In this document: positions 28,141-36,128 of the stretch, piece by piece
Layout: every line of letters starts with the position of its first letter
How positions within the stretch are numbered: position 1 is the first letter of the stretch
Source: Blastomonas ursincola
Lineage (GTDB): Bacteria; Pseudomonadota; Alphaproteobacteria; Sphingomonadales; Sphingomonadaceae
Reading direction: 5' to 3'
Assembly: GCF_013607875.1 (NCBI RefSeq)
Contig: NZ_VDES01000001.1
Coordinates: 1,034,063 to 1,098,062 of the forward strand
Length of the DNA: 64,000 nt
Translations under genes and position numbers: made by a program
The notes under the pieces: model-generated
The model's database searches: none
Seen by the model: only the letters and a program-made list of their open reading frames with translations
What the model was told of the DNA's origin: nothing

Positions 28141-28370
28141 AAATCTCCATTCGAATCATTGTTTTGAATATTGCCCGAACAAACAACTCTGACTACAGCT
28201 GAGTTGAATTAGCTACACCAGAATTGCCGGCAATGTTTGCAAGCAGCTTACATGGGCACTATACAAAACACCATCGGATTGTCAACAATGATTCAATAGC
28301 CGTATCGACATATTGAATCGTTTCGGCTAAAGATTGAGTATTGTTCATGTTCGTTACGGGGAGGTGTGCA
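28141..28370. promoter_or_regulatory. AT-rich divergent promoter region with an 11-bp inverted repeat
   Basis: Non-coding 230 bases between the 46-codon frame (-) and the DUF1843-like gene (+), clearly richer in A/T than the flanking genes. GAATCATTGTT at 28153-28163 recurs as its complement AACAATGATTC at 28284-28294, one copy near each gene. Further ATTGAA-type pieces lie at 28311-28318. These could be operator sites of a shared regulator; exact promoters cannot be fixed by eye. Confidence 0.5.
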
Positions 28371-28568
28371 ATGACCGGCAAGGGTTCAGACATCCGCATG
28401 AGTCGTGCGGTCTACGATCCGGCGATCCGCGAGGCGCTGACGCTCGGAGAGGTCGGCCGGATGAAATCGGTTCTCAAGCGCGCCAGAAAGGTTCAGGCAG
28501 AGACCGGAAACCTCTCAGCCGGAATTGCCGACCTGGAGGCGGCCATCGCCAGGCTGGAGAAACGCTGA
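28371..28568 (+). CDS. DUF1843-like small protein (variant of the GDL-motif peptide)
   Basis: A 65-residue protein started at ATG 28371 with a strong GGGGAGG site upstream. The central part YDPAIREALTLGEVGRMK matches the DUF1843 pattern, in which Y-G-x-A-I-x-x-A-[I]-x-x-G-D-L-x-x-M-K is typical; here the G-D-L core reads G-E-V. The C-terminal half is a helix ending IADLEAAIARLEKR, as in the family. GDL-motif peptides are encoded next to radical SAM/SPASM maturases and are thought to be their substrates. Here the maturase gene begins 2 bases after the stop, so this is a candidate substrate as well. Confidence 0.72.
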   Translation: MTGKGSDIRMSRAVYDPAIREALTLGEVGRMKSVLKRARKVQAETGNLSAGIADLEAAIARLEKR

Positions 28569-28570
28569 CA

Positions 28571-29785
28571 ATGGTCCCGCAGGCGGAGCTGCCGCATGCG
28601 CGCTTCTTCGGTTCGGCGGATCAGCGCGGGCGCGTACCCGTCAGCGTCGTCTGGGAACTGACCCGAGCCTGCGACCTGTCCTGCTGTCATTGCGGCTCAA
28701 GGGCCGGAAGGCGCGCACGTGCGGAACTGTCCAGCGTCGAATGCCTCGATCTTGTCGATCAGCTTGCCGAGCTCGGTGCGCGGGACATCGGCCTGATCGG
28801 CGGCGAAGTCTATCTGCGGCGCGACTGGCTGGAGATTGTTCGGCGCATCCGCCAATCGGGCATGGATTGCTCGGTCCAGACCGGCGGGCGGTTCTTCACT
28901 CCGGCCACGCTCGATGCCGCCATCGAGGCCGGCGTCATGAGCATCGGGGTGTCGCTCGACGGCGTCGGCCAGACCCACGACCTGCAGCGCGGGGTGCCGG
29001 GCAGCTTCGAGGCGGCGCTGGCGCTGCTGCGCCGGGTGGCAGGCCGGCCGATCATGGCGAGCGTGAACACGCAGATCAACCGTCACACGATGAAGCAGCT
29101 TCCCGAACTGCTCGATGTCCTGATCGCAGCGAAGGTCTCGAACTGGCAACTGGCGCTGACCGTCGCGATGGGCAACGCCGCCGAGAATGACGACCTGCTG
29201 CTCCAGCCTTATGACCTGCTCGCATTGTTTCCCCTTCTTGCCAGCCTTCATGACCGTGCTGCCGAACACGGCATCGTGCTGCAGCCATCGAACAATATCG
29301 GCTATTTCGGCCCCTATGAGGAAAAGCTGCGCCTGGTCGGCGATATCGCGGCGCACTGGACCGGCTGCAGCGCTGGCGACAATGTCCTGGGCATCGAAGC
29401 GGACGGCAATATCAAGGGCTGTCCGGGGCTGTCGCGCGACTATGTCGGCGGGAATGTGCGTGACGAGCCGTTGCGGCTGATCTGGGACCGCGCCGAGCGA
29501 CTGGCCTTCACCCATCGCGCGACGAAGAGCGACCTGTGGGGCTATTGCGCGCAATGCTATTATGCCGAAATCTGCATGGCCGGATGCACATGGACAGCGC
29601 ATTCGCTGATGGGGCGGCCGGGCAACAATCCGATGTGCCATTACCGCGCGCTGGAGTTCGCGCGGCGCGGCAAGCGCGAAAGGCTGGTCAAGGTGGCCGA
29701 TGCGCCGGGCCATGCCTTTGACTACGGACGCCATGCGCTGGTGGTGGAGGATATGCCGCTATCCGGCCGGACGGTGCTGTCGTGA
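28571..29785 (+). CDS. Radical SAM/SPASM peptide maturase
   Basis: A 404-residue enzyme. The radical SAM [4Fe-4S] motif C-x3-C-x2-C is at Cys34, Cys38 and Cys41 (TRACDLSCCHC). The C-terminal SPASM domain has seven cysteines at about 266, 284, 326, 329, 335, 339 and 356, including the G-x4-C (GNIKGC) and the exact C-x2-C-x5-C-x3-C pattern, so two auxiliary clusters are expected. Such enzymes install cross-links or other modifications on ribosomal peptides. It follows the DUF1843-like gene by 2 bases and overlaps the zinc-ribbon gene by 4 bases. It resembles maturases associated with GDL-motif peptides; the reaction is unknown. Confidence 0.88.
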   Translation: MVPQAELPHARFFGSADQRGRVPVSVVWELTRACDLSCCHCGSRAGRRARAELSSVECLDLVDQLAELGARDIGLIGGEVYLRRDWLEIVRRIRQSGMDCSVQTGGRFFTPATLDAAIEAGVMSIGVSLDGVGQTHDLQRGVPGSFEAALALLRRVAGRPIMASVNTQINRHTMKQLPELLDVLIAAKVSNWQLALTVAMGNAAENDDLLLQPYDLLALFPLLASLHDRAAEHGIVLQPSNNIGYFGPYEEKLRLVGDIAAHWTGCSAGDNVLGIEADGNIKGCPGLSRDYVGGNVRDEPLRLIWDRAERLAFTHRATKSDLWGYCAQCYYAEICMAGCTWTAHSLMGRPGNNPMCHYRALEFARRGKRERLVKVADAPGHAFDYGRHALVVEDMPLSGRTVLS

Positions 29786-30042
29786 CCGCCGGACGAGTCG
29801 CCCCCTCTCTGCTATTGTGCCGGTCCTGCCGGCAGTTCGTATGGCCCGAGGAGAAGGTCTGCAGCCACTGCCAGAGCGATCTGGCCAAGGCCGAACGCGA
29901 TTATCTGTCGGCGCTCGATATGGCCCGCGCGGCGGCAGAGCGGCTCGAGGCTGCCCTCAACGCCGATCATCTGCCCCAACCCGACCGGCAAACCGGAGCC
30001 AGGGCAGCCATGGGCCAGAGAGCATCCGGCTCGTTTTCATGA
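29782..30042 (+). CDS. Small zinc-ribbon protein with coiled helix
   Basis: An 86-residue protein with GTG start overlapping the radical SAM stop (GTGA). Residues about 13-33 hold two CxxC pairs (CRSCRQF ... CSHCQSD), a zinc-ribbon pattern. A helix follows (LAKAERDYLSALDMARAAAERLEAAL), then a disordered polar tail. It may be a small partner that holds the substrate or other enzymes together. The PqqD-like protein of the same locus also carries a C-terminal cysteine ribbon, so metal-binding ribbons recur here. No family name recognised. Confidence 0.68.
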   Translation: MTAGRVAPSLLLCRSCRQFVWPEEKVCSHCQSDLAKAERDYLSALDMARAAAERLEAALNADHLPQPDRQTGARAAMGQRASGSFS

Positions 30043-30060
30043 ACCCAGAAAGGGCGTGCC

Positions 30061-31410
30061 GTGTCCGTTCGTCAACCACGCGAAATGATCCTCGGGGCCT
30101 ATATTTCCTACGGGACGGGGCATCACCCGGCCGCCTGGCGCATGGACCGCAGTTGCGCCGATGCGGCGCAGAACATCGATCATTATACGAGTCTGGTGCA
30201 ACACGCCGAAGACAATCTCTTCGACTTCATCTTCCTGAGCGACACCCCCTCGGTGTTTGCAGATGACCATCTGGGTTATGGCAGCAGGGTTGTTGTCTTC
30301 GAGCCGCTGACATTCCTCGCCGCCATGGCAGTCCAAACCCGCCATATCGGGCTGATCGCGACCTCTTCGACGTCCTACAAGGAACCGTTCAACCTCGCGC
30401 GCGAATATGCTTCTCTCGATTGGATTTCGGGGGGACGCGCGGGCTGGAACCTGGTGACCTCGTCCAAGGCGGGTGCTGCGGTCAATTTCGGCCACGCCCC
30501 GCATGCCGAGCACGAGGCCCGATACGATCGTGCCGGGGAGTTTTTCGATCTGACCTGCCGCTTCTGGGACAGCTGGGAAGATGACGCCTTCCCAAGGGAC
30601 AAGGCGAGCGGCCTCTTCTACGATCCGGCCAAGCGCCACCCCGTTCATTTCGAAGGGCAGCATTTCCGGATTGCAGGTGGCTTGCTCAACATCGCGCGCC
30701 CGGTGCAGGGGCGGCCGGTCATCGTCCAGGCGGGGGCATCCGCGACGGGGCGCGACTTTGCAGCACGGCATGCCGAACTCGTGTTCACCGCTTCGGGCAG
30801 CATCGAGGATGCCCGCGAATTCTATCGCGATGTCAAGGCACGGGCCGCGCGCCATGGCCGCGATCCGGATCAGCTGAAGATCCTGCCCGGATGCAGCCCC
30901 TATTGTGGACCGACCGCAGACCATGGCCGACGCAAGCTGCAGGACCTGCAGGACAAGGTGGCGCCGGGCCTTGCCCTGTCGATGCTGTCCGACCTGCTGG
31001 GAGGATTCGACCTCTCGCCCTATGACATCGACGGCCCGTTGCCCCCACTGCCCCGGTCGAATGGAAACCAGAGCCGCCGGGCGATGATCGAAAAGCTCGC
31101 CGCACAGCAAGGTACCACCATCCGCAGCCTGTACGAACGGCTGGTCGTCGCGCGGGGCCATTTCATGGCGATCGGGTCGTACCAGGACATCGCGGACGAA
31201 CTGGTCGAGTGGGTGGCGACGGGGGCCGCCGACGGATTCAACATCATGCCGCCGCAGATGCCCGATTTCCTCCATGATTTCTCGCAAGGGGTCATACCCC
31301 TGCTGCAACGCGCTGGCTGGTTCAAGCAGGCCTATCGCACCGGCACGCTGCGCGACAAGCTGGGCCTGGACCGCCCCCGGCATCCCCGGGCGCGCGCTTC
31401 GGTGGAGTAG
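30061..31410 (+). CDS. NtaA/SnaA/DszA-family FMNH2-dependent monooxygenase
   Basis: A 449-residue flavin monooxygenase of the luciferase-like NtaA group, needing reduced FMN from a separate reductase. Family features are MILGAYISYGTGHHPAAWR near the start, RHIGLIATSSTSYKEPFNLARE, the flavin-contacting SGGRAGWNLVTS, and RPVIVQAGASATGRDFAA. The GTG at 30061 follows AAAGGG. It is last in the operon with the radical SAM gene and converges on the methyltransferase. In the pantaphos pathway of Pantoea a member of this family hydroxylates phosphonomethylmaleate; a similar role here is inferred because the other pantaphos-like genes lie on the facing operon. No flavin reductase is seen nearby. Confidence 0.88.
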   Translation: MSVRQPREMILGAYISYGTGHHPAAWRMDRSCADAAQNIDHYTSLVQHAEDNLFDFIFLSDTPSVFADDHLGYGSRVVVFEPLTFLAAMAVQTRHIGLIATSSTSYKEPFNLAREYASLDWISGGRAGWNLVTSSKAGAAVNFGHAPHAEHEARYDRAGEFFDLTCRFWDSWEDDAFPRDKASGLFYDPAKRHPVHFEGQHFRIAGGLLNIARPVQGRPVIVQAGASATGRDFAARHAELVFTASGSIEDAREFYRDVKARAARHGRDPDQLKILPGCSPYCGPTADHGRRKLQDLQDKVAPGLALSMLSDLLGGFDLSPYDIDGPLPPLPRSNGNQSRRAMIEKLAAQQGTTIRSLYERLVVARGHFMAIGSYQDIADELVEWVATGAADGFNIMPPQMPDFLHDFSQGVIPLLQRAGWFKQAYRTGTLRDKLGLDRPRHPRARASVE

Positions 31411-31415
31411 CGACA

Positions 31416-31443
31416 GCCCGGTTTCGCTTCGATCGAACCGGGC
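31416..31443. terminator. Hairpin between convergent monooxygenase and methyltransferase genes
   Basis: GCCCGGTT and its complement AACCGGGC enclose a 12-base loop. It sits 5 bases after the monooxygenase stop and 4 bases before the methyltransferase stop, so it can act for both strands. No strong T-run. Confidence 0.6.
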
Positions 31444-31447
31444 CGTG

Positions 31448-32251
31448 TCAGCCCGCTTGCGCCCTGGTTGCGAGGGCTTCGCCCAGAAACAGTTCGGTGA
31501 CATACGGAATCTCGATCGTGCCGTCGCGACCGAACGTGGCGAGCAGATCCCAGATCGCCTGATCGACCAGCGCGCGTCCCCTGGCCCTGACCGCCGCGGC
31601 GACCTTGCTCGAGGAATGCGCCATCCCGAGAAAAGCTTCGCCCGTCATCTCGCGGATCCACTCCGCTTGGTGGACGCGGATACGCGTGAAACCCTGGGCC
31701 TCGAGCTCCTGGCGATAGTCGAACGCGCGATAGTTGCGGCTATAGCCGGGGCTGCTGCTTTCCAGCAGCGCTTCATAGGCGCTGAGGAATTCCGATGTCT
31801 GCCAGTTCCGGTTGTTCTGGATCAGGGCGATCGCCCCATGAGGCCGAAGCACGCGCCTTGCCTCGGCATAGAAGGCCGGTCGATCGAACCACTGAGCCAC
31901 CTGAGCCGCCATGATGAGTGCCGCCGCGCCATCATTGACCGGCAGATGCTCGGCTTGACCACGGACGAATGCGATGCGCGGATCGTCGACGGCCTGCGCC
32001 TGTTCGAGCATGCCGGCCCCGGGCTCCACCCCCAGGATGCGCCACCGCCGATCGAGGACATGCGCCAGCTGCTGCGTGGCGATGCCGGTACCAGCGCCGA
32101 CATCCAGCGCCAGCAGAGGGCCATCGCCCTCAGGTTCGATCGGCGAGACATAACGCGCCAGTTCATCGAAGAGGGACTCAGGGTAGCTCGGCCGAAACTG
32201 CCGATAGCCGCCGGCAATCTCGTCAAAGGCTTCAAGTCTTTCCTTATCCAT
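31448..32251 (-). CDS. Class I SAM-dependent methyltransferase
   Basis: A 267-residue enzyme started at ATG 32251 (MDKERLEAFDEIAGGY). Methyltransferase_11-type fold: motif I LLALDVGAGTGIATQQLA, ILGVEPGAGMLEQA, then AALIMAAQVAQWFD and VLRPHGAIALIQNN. The relatives are trans-aconitate methyltransferase-like, which esterify carboxylates; the pathway's expected tricarboxylate-like phosphonates would fit such an enzyme, but this is inference. It overlaps the HPr-kinase-like gene by 8 bases and is last in the operon that begins with the phosphonomethylmalate synthase-like gene. The pantaphos cluster also has a methyltransferase. Confidence 0.82.
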   Translation of the reverse strand: MDKERLEAFDEIAGGYRQFRPSYPESLFDELARYVSPIEPEGDGPLLALDVGAGTGIATQQLAHVLDRRWRILGVEPGAGMLEQAQAVDDPRIAFVRGQAEHLPVNDGAAALIMAAQVAQWFDRPAFYAEARRVLRPHGAIALIQNNRNWQTSEFLSAYEALLESSSPGYSRNYRAFDYRQELEAQGFTRIRVHQAEWIREMTGEAFLGMAHSSSKVAAAVRARGRALVDQAIWDLLATFGRDGTIEIPYVTELFLGEALATRAQAG

Positions 32252-33419
32252 TTTCTCGGTCCGGCATGAGGGCGAGAGCCTTGCCAAGCAGGCGCGTCGC
32301 ATCGTCCAGTTGGTTCACCGGCACGGCCAGCGAGATCACCTTCCCGCCAGCTGCACTCAACCTGTCGAGGATATGGCCGAGCTCGGGAGCGTTTCGAGGG
32401 ATCGGAAGGCCATGCCAGGGCAGGAACGAGGGTTCATGATCGTCGAAGGCCGATGCGCGCAGGGAGCTCAGAGCCTGTTCCCGATCGGCGCCGTCAAGGT
32501 CCAGCTCGCGAAAGACAGTCCGCTCGATGTCAGGCGAAACCTGGCACAACACGATGGCTGCCAGCTGCCCTGCGTTGCGATACGGGCGTCCATAGACCTC
32601 TCGCAGCCAGCGCATGGGGTAGGTTCGCTTTCCCGCCTTGTCGAACCGATCGCTGAGCTGCATCCCCCAGCGCCGCGTACGATAGGCGCAATCCTCCGCT
32701 TCATAGCGGCGTGCGGCGGCCGCCAGCGACGCATCGCCCTGCAGGTGGCCCTCGCAGAAGCTGGCATAGGAAGGCCAGGAACGCGTTTCCAGCGATGCAT
32801 CCGGCAGGACGAGGAAGCGATCATTGGCAAAAGGATGGCAGCCCGTGTTCGCCAGCATTCGCGTCATCAGCGTCGTCTTGCCGGCCATCGAAGGGCCAAC
32901 AAAGGCGACCAGGCGATCGCCGCAAGCCACCGCGCTACCATGCAGCATGTTGCCGGGCGGGCGATGATAGAGCGCCAGGCTGCGAATGGCGTGAAATATG
33001 CCCTCGGCGGCAAATCGCGCATCCACATCATGCCGCACCCCGATGCCCCAGCTGCGGGGGCCCATCCGTTCGATGGAGAGGCCGCGGGTCGGCCAGACAT
33101 GCATCACGCGCGCAGCATCGGTCAGCCCGCCGAAATCCCAATACGGATGTCTGGTGCGGTGCACGGCGACCTTCTCGGTTGGTGATGCCGGAAGCGTCGC
33201 AACCCGGCGGACATGAAAGGCAAGGCCGTCGCCCGCAGCCATCGCCGCTGCCTCCCCAGGCGCATAAGCCCCCATGAAGGCGTGCGTGATGCTGGCGAAT
33301 TCCGGTTCCTCCACATCAAGGCGGATCGGGATATCGAGGATCGCAAAATGCACGCTGTCGCCTCGGCCCGGGTCCGCCGCGGTGCCATGGGCAAGCAAGG
33401 CGGTTTCGTCGCGGATCAT
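32244..33419 (-). CDS. HPr kinase-like protein (HprK-related, HPr-rel-A type)
   Basis: A 391-residue protein whose ATG at 33419 overlaps the PEP mutase stop (ATGA). The P-loop is FVGPSMAGKTTL at about residues 174-184, followed by the ANDRFLVL segment that in HPr kinases carries the catalytic Asp; the upstream GNMLHGSAVACGDRLVAFVG is the usual HprK approach strand. The first ~140 residues are a family-specific N-terminal domain. These proteins occur with PqqD-like and nucleotidyltransferase genes, and related kinases in some lasso-peptide clusters phosphorylate the peptide. Here it is placed inside the phosphonate operon, which ties the two gene sets together. Confidence 0.8.
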   Translation of the reverse strand: MIRDETALLAHGTAADPGRGDSVHFAILDIPIRLDVEEPEFASITHAFMGAYAPGEAAAMAAGDGLAFHVRRVATLPASPTEKVAVHRTRHPYWDFGGLTDAARVMHVWPTRGLSIERMGPRSWGIGVRHDVDARFAAEGIFHAIRSLALYHRPPGNMLHGSAVACGDRLVAFVGPSMAGKTTLMTRMLANTGCHPFANDRFLVLPDASLETRSWPSYASFCEGHLQGDASLAAAARRYEAEDCAYRTRRWGMQLSDRFDKAGKRTYPMRWLREVYGRPYRNAGQLAAIVLCQVSPDIERTVFRELDLDGADREQALSSLRASAFDDHEPSFLPWHGLPIPRNAPELGHILDRLSAAGGKVISLAVPVNQLDDATRLLGKALALMPDRENG

Positions 33420-34333
33420 GCCCCGGCTGCCCCGTTGGGACAGTAGCGCCGTTCCGCCGCCGTCACCTCCGCATAGTCGAACAGGTCGAACACCTCTTCC
33501 ATCGCCACGATCTTGTTGGAGATGCCCTGCACAGACCGTTGCGAAGAGACCTGGTTGCACACCTCGGACATGGCAGCCACGCTGGCCCGGATCATGTGAT
33601 TGGCCCAGATGACAAGACCGAAGCCGGACGCTTCGAAGAGCTCGCAGGGCGTTTCGCTATAGGTCGTCGGGACAGCGATGAGCGGGGTGCGCCCAGCCCA
33701 GTGCAGCGCAAATTCAAGCACCTGATCGGCCGTCTTCTCTTTCGAATGGATCAGGATCGCATCGGCCCCGGCGAGCCGGTACCGTTCCGCCCGCTCCAGC
33801 GCCTCGTGCATGCCGGCACCGACGACAAGCGCTTCGGTCCGCGCGACGATGCAGAAGTCGTTCGACAGCTGGCTGTCCTTTGCAGCCCGGATCTTGCCGC
33901 AGAATTCCTCGGCATCGATCAGGACCTGGCGTCCGTTCACGAAGGAGTTCAGCTTCGGAAAGGTCTTGTCCTCGATACAGGCGCCGCCGACGCCCATCAC
34001 ACTCAGCCGGCGGACCAGCAGGCGAAAATTGTTGAAATCGCCAAATCCCGTATCGGCATCGACCAGGATCGGCGTATCGGTGACCTCGCGCATTCCCTGG
34101 AGCACATCGATGAGCTGCGTCGAGGAGACTTCGTTGCGATCGCGCTTGCCCAGCGCCGTCGATATCGAGAAGCCCGAGGCCCAGACGACATCGAATCCCG
34201 CATTGCCGACAATTCTCGCCGCCAGCGGATTATGGGCCTCCATTGCAAATGCCAGCCGATCCCGGGCGAGCAGCCGCTTCAACGCCGCGCCAGCATCCGG
34301 AACAGCGTTACCATTGCCGAGCATGCCATTCAC
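33416..34333 (-). CDS. pepM: Phosphoenolpyruvate mutase
   Basis: Converts phosphoenolpyruvate to phosphonopyruvate, making the C-P bond; the entry enzyme of nearly all phosphonate pathways. The diagnostic EDKX5NS motif is intact (EDKTFPKLNS, about residues 121-130), which separates it from isocitrate and methylisocitrate lyases. Also visible are LVDADTGFGDFNN, FCGKIRAAKDSQ, IVARTEALVVG, GADAILIHSK and LVIWANH, all PepM-typical. Length about 305. The GTG at 34333 is chosen because it overlaps the previous stop (GTGA) and has GGGAG at seven bases; an ATG three codons later is possible. It lies between the LeuD-like and HprK-like genes. Confidence 0.93.
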   Translation of the reverse strand: MNGMLGNGNAVPDAGAALKRLLARDRLAFAMEAHNPLAARIVGNAGFDVVWASGFSISTALGKRDRNEVSSTQLIDVLQGMREVTDTPILVDADTGFGDFNNFRLLVRRLSVMGVGGACIEDKTFPKLNSFVNGRQVLIDAEEFCGKIRAAKDSQLSNDFCIVARTEALVVGAGMHEALERAERYRLAGADAILIHSKEKTADQVLEFALHWAGRTPLIAVPTTYSETPCELFEASGFGLVIWANHMIRASVAAMSEVCNQVSSQRSVQGISNKIVAMEEVFDLFDYAEVTAAERRYCPNGAAGA

Positions 34334-34845
34334 GATCCTTCTCCCTGACTTTGAAGGCTTTGGCGAGAGAGCTTTTTCGCCGCGACATGGCGCAGCAGGC
34401 CTCCGGCCCGGTAGACGTCGAGAAGCAAGGGCGGAGGAGGCGAAAATGCGACGGTCGCGCCTGGGCAGACGATCTGTCCTGCGGCGAGGTCGATCTGGAC
34501 CAGGTCGCCCTCGCGACAATCGTTCAGGTCGGCTTCGATCGCCGGAAGCGCCAGGTTCCAGCAGTTGCGATAGAATATCCGCCCGAACGCCGGGCCGATC
34601 AGGGCACCGACACCTGCGGCCATCAGGGCGCTGACCGCCTGTTCCCGCGAACTGCCGATGCCGAAGACAGAATCGGCAATGATGCAGTCACCAGGGGCAA
34701 AGGGGGCAAAACCAGGTGGCACGAAATACTCGAAGACGTGTTTTGCGAGTTCATCCGGATTGGTGGATGCGTGCTTGTAGCGCGCCGGAAGGATATCGTC
34801 CGTCGACACGGCCCCCGAAATCCGTCTTGCCCGCAATTGCATCAT
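34330..34845 (-). CDS. LeuD-like small subunit of an aconitase-family dehydratase
   Basis: A 171-residue protein of the isopropylmalate/homoaconitate dehydratase small-subunit (swivel) family: STDDILPARY at the N-terminus and FGIGSSREQAVSALMAAGVGALIGPAFGRIFYRN, with the conserved GSSREQA loop at about 64-70. It pairs with the LeuC-like subunit, whose stop overlaps its ATG by 4 bases. In a leucine operon leuA/leuB would be expected nearby; instead a PEP mutase and a homocitrate-synthase-like gene flank it, so the substrate is probably 2-phosphonomethylmalate rather than isopropylmalate. The stop overlaps the PEP mutase GTG. Confidence 0.88.
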   Translation of the reverse strand: MMQLRARRISGAVSTDDILPARYKHASTNPDELAKHVFEYFVPPGFAPFAPGDCIIADSVFGIGSSREQAVSALMAAGVGALIGPAFGRIFYRNCWNLALPAIEADLNDCREGDLVQIDLAAGQIVCPGATVAFSPPPPLLLDVYRAGGLLRHVAAKKLSRQSLQSQGEGS

Positions 34846-36128
34846 GACGCGCGCTCCGGTTGGTCGGCACGGTCATGATCAGGCGAGACATCGTCTGTCA
34901 GTGTCAGATCCTCGAGTTCGGCGAGCGAAGGGATATGCCCCAGCAGGGCCGTTGCCGCAGCGACCAGGGGAGACACCAGCACGATCCGGGCATGCGGATT
35001 GCCCATGCGCCCCAGGAAGTTCCGGTTCATCGTGGAGACCACCAGATCCCCATCCGCTGGCACATGTCCCTGTGTTCCTACGCAGGGGCCGCAGCCCGCC
35101 GGGGTTACCAGCGCACCGGCGGCTATCAGCGTTTCGACATGGCCGTGTTGCAGCGCCTGAAGATGGATGTTGCGCGTGCCCGGCGTCACCACCAGCCGCA
35201 ATCCCGGTGCTATGCTGCGACCGCGCAGCAGGCGAGCGACAGTGCCTATGTCTTCCAGCCTCGAATTGGCGCAGCTGCCAACGAAGACACAGTCGACAGG
35301 CTCGCGGTCGGCCTTGTCTATCGATCGTCCGGTCGAGATTGCATGCCCGTCTGCAAACTGGGGCTGGAGCCCGTCGAGCTGGATGACCATCTTGCGGGCG
35401 CCGTCCTCGGCATCAGGGTCGATCCGCATCATTCCGCTCGGGCAGCCCTGCCAGGCCGAGACGAAACAGCATTTCGCACCCAGTTCTACGGACATGTTGG
35501 CAACCGTGGCCGCGCCTTCGGCGTTGAGCGATTCGATCCATTCGCCACACCATTCGATCGAGCGATACAGAAATGCCTCGGGCGTGTTCGTCGCCAGAAT
35601 ATGCAGCATGACGTCCTTCGGCGACGCGTGGCGCGAAGGGCGGCCGCGCAATTCGATCCGCACGGTTTCAGGCACCCGCAGCCAGGTCCTGCCTTCGGCC
35701 ATCGCGCAGGCGATGTCGGTCGCGCCCATCCCCAGCGCCAGCGATTGGAAGGCTCCGCCGGTGCAGGTATGCGAGTCTGCGCCCAGAACCAGCCGCCCCG
35801 GCCTGAACCATTGCTGCTCTGCGGCGAGCAGATGGCTAATTCCCGAGCCGACCGGCACCATCTCGATGCCCTGGCGCGCGGCGAAGCGCTCGGCATCCTT
35901 GACCCTGGAGGCCATGAGACGGTCGGGCGCCAGCACCGAATGGTCGCAGACAAACCGGATCCGCGATGTATCTCCGACATGCAGGCCATGCAGTTCGAAC
36001 AGGCGGGCGATGGTGGGCACATTGCCGTCCTGTGCATAGATCCAGTCGACCTCGACCTCGACAATGCTGCCGACTTCGGCCCTCGCTTGCCGAGCGTGAT
36101 CGGCAATGATCTGCTGCACCAGCGTCAT
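34842..36128 (-). CDS. LeuC-like large [4Fe-4S] subunit of an aconitase-family dehydratase
   Basis: A 428-residue large subunit. The cluster-binding cysteines are present: GSCANSR (Cys286) and CGPCVGTQG (Cys346, Cys349), along with ADSHTCTGGAF (about 117-127). It forms a dehydratase/isomerase with the LeuD-like protein. By context it should dehydrate 2-phosphonomethylmalate, as the homologous pair does in pantaphos synthesis and as the aconitase-like enzyme does in the FR-900098 pathway. Both junctions in the operon (36125-36128 and 34842-34845) are 4-base ATGA overlaps. Confidence 0.9.
   Translation of the reverse strand: MTLVQQIIADHARQARAEVGSIVEVEVDWIYAQDGNVPTIARLFELHGLHVGDTSRIRFVCDHSVLAPDRLMASRVKDAERFAARQGIEMVPVGSGISHLLAAEQQWFRPGRLVLGADSHTCTGGAFQSLALGMGATDIACAMAEGRTWLRVPETVRIELRGRPSRHASPKDVMLHILATNTPEAFLYRSIEWCGEWIESLNAEGAATVANMSVELGAKCCFVSAWQGCPSGMMRIDPDAEDGARKMVIQLDGLQPQFADGHAISTGRSIDKADREPVDCVFVGSCANSRLEDIGTVARLLRGRSIAPGLRLVVTPGTRNIHLQALQHGHVETLIAAGALVTPAGCGPCVGTQGHVPADGDLVVSTMNRNFLGRMGNPHARIVLVSPLVAAATALLGHIPSLAELEDLTLTDDVSPDHDRADQPERAS

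Noticed and set aside
26650..33419. Lasso-peptide cluster
   Set aside because: HPr-kinase-like and PqqD-like genes occur in some lasso clusters, but there is no B2-type transglutaminase-like protease or asparagine-synthetase-like cyclase here.
33416..34333. Isocitrate or methylisocitrate lyase
   Set aside because: These relatives have a K-K-C-G-H type catalytic motif; this protein has EDKX5NS and other PEP-mutase-specific stretches instead.
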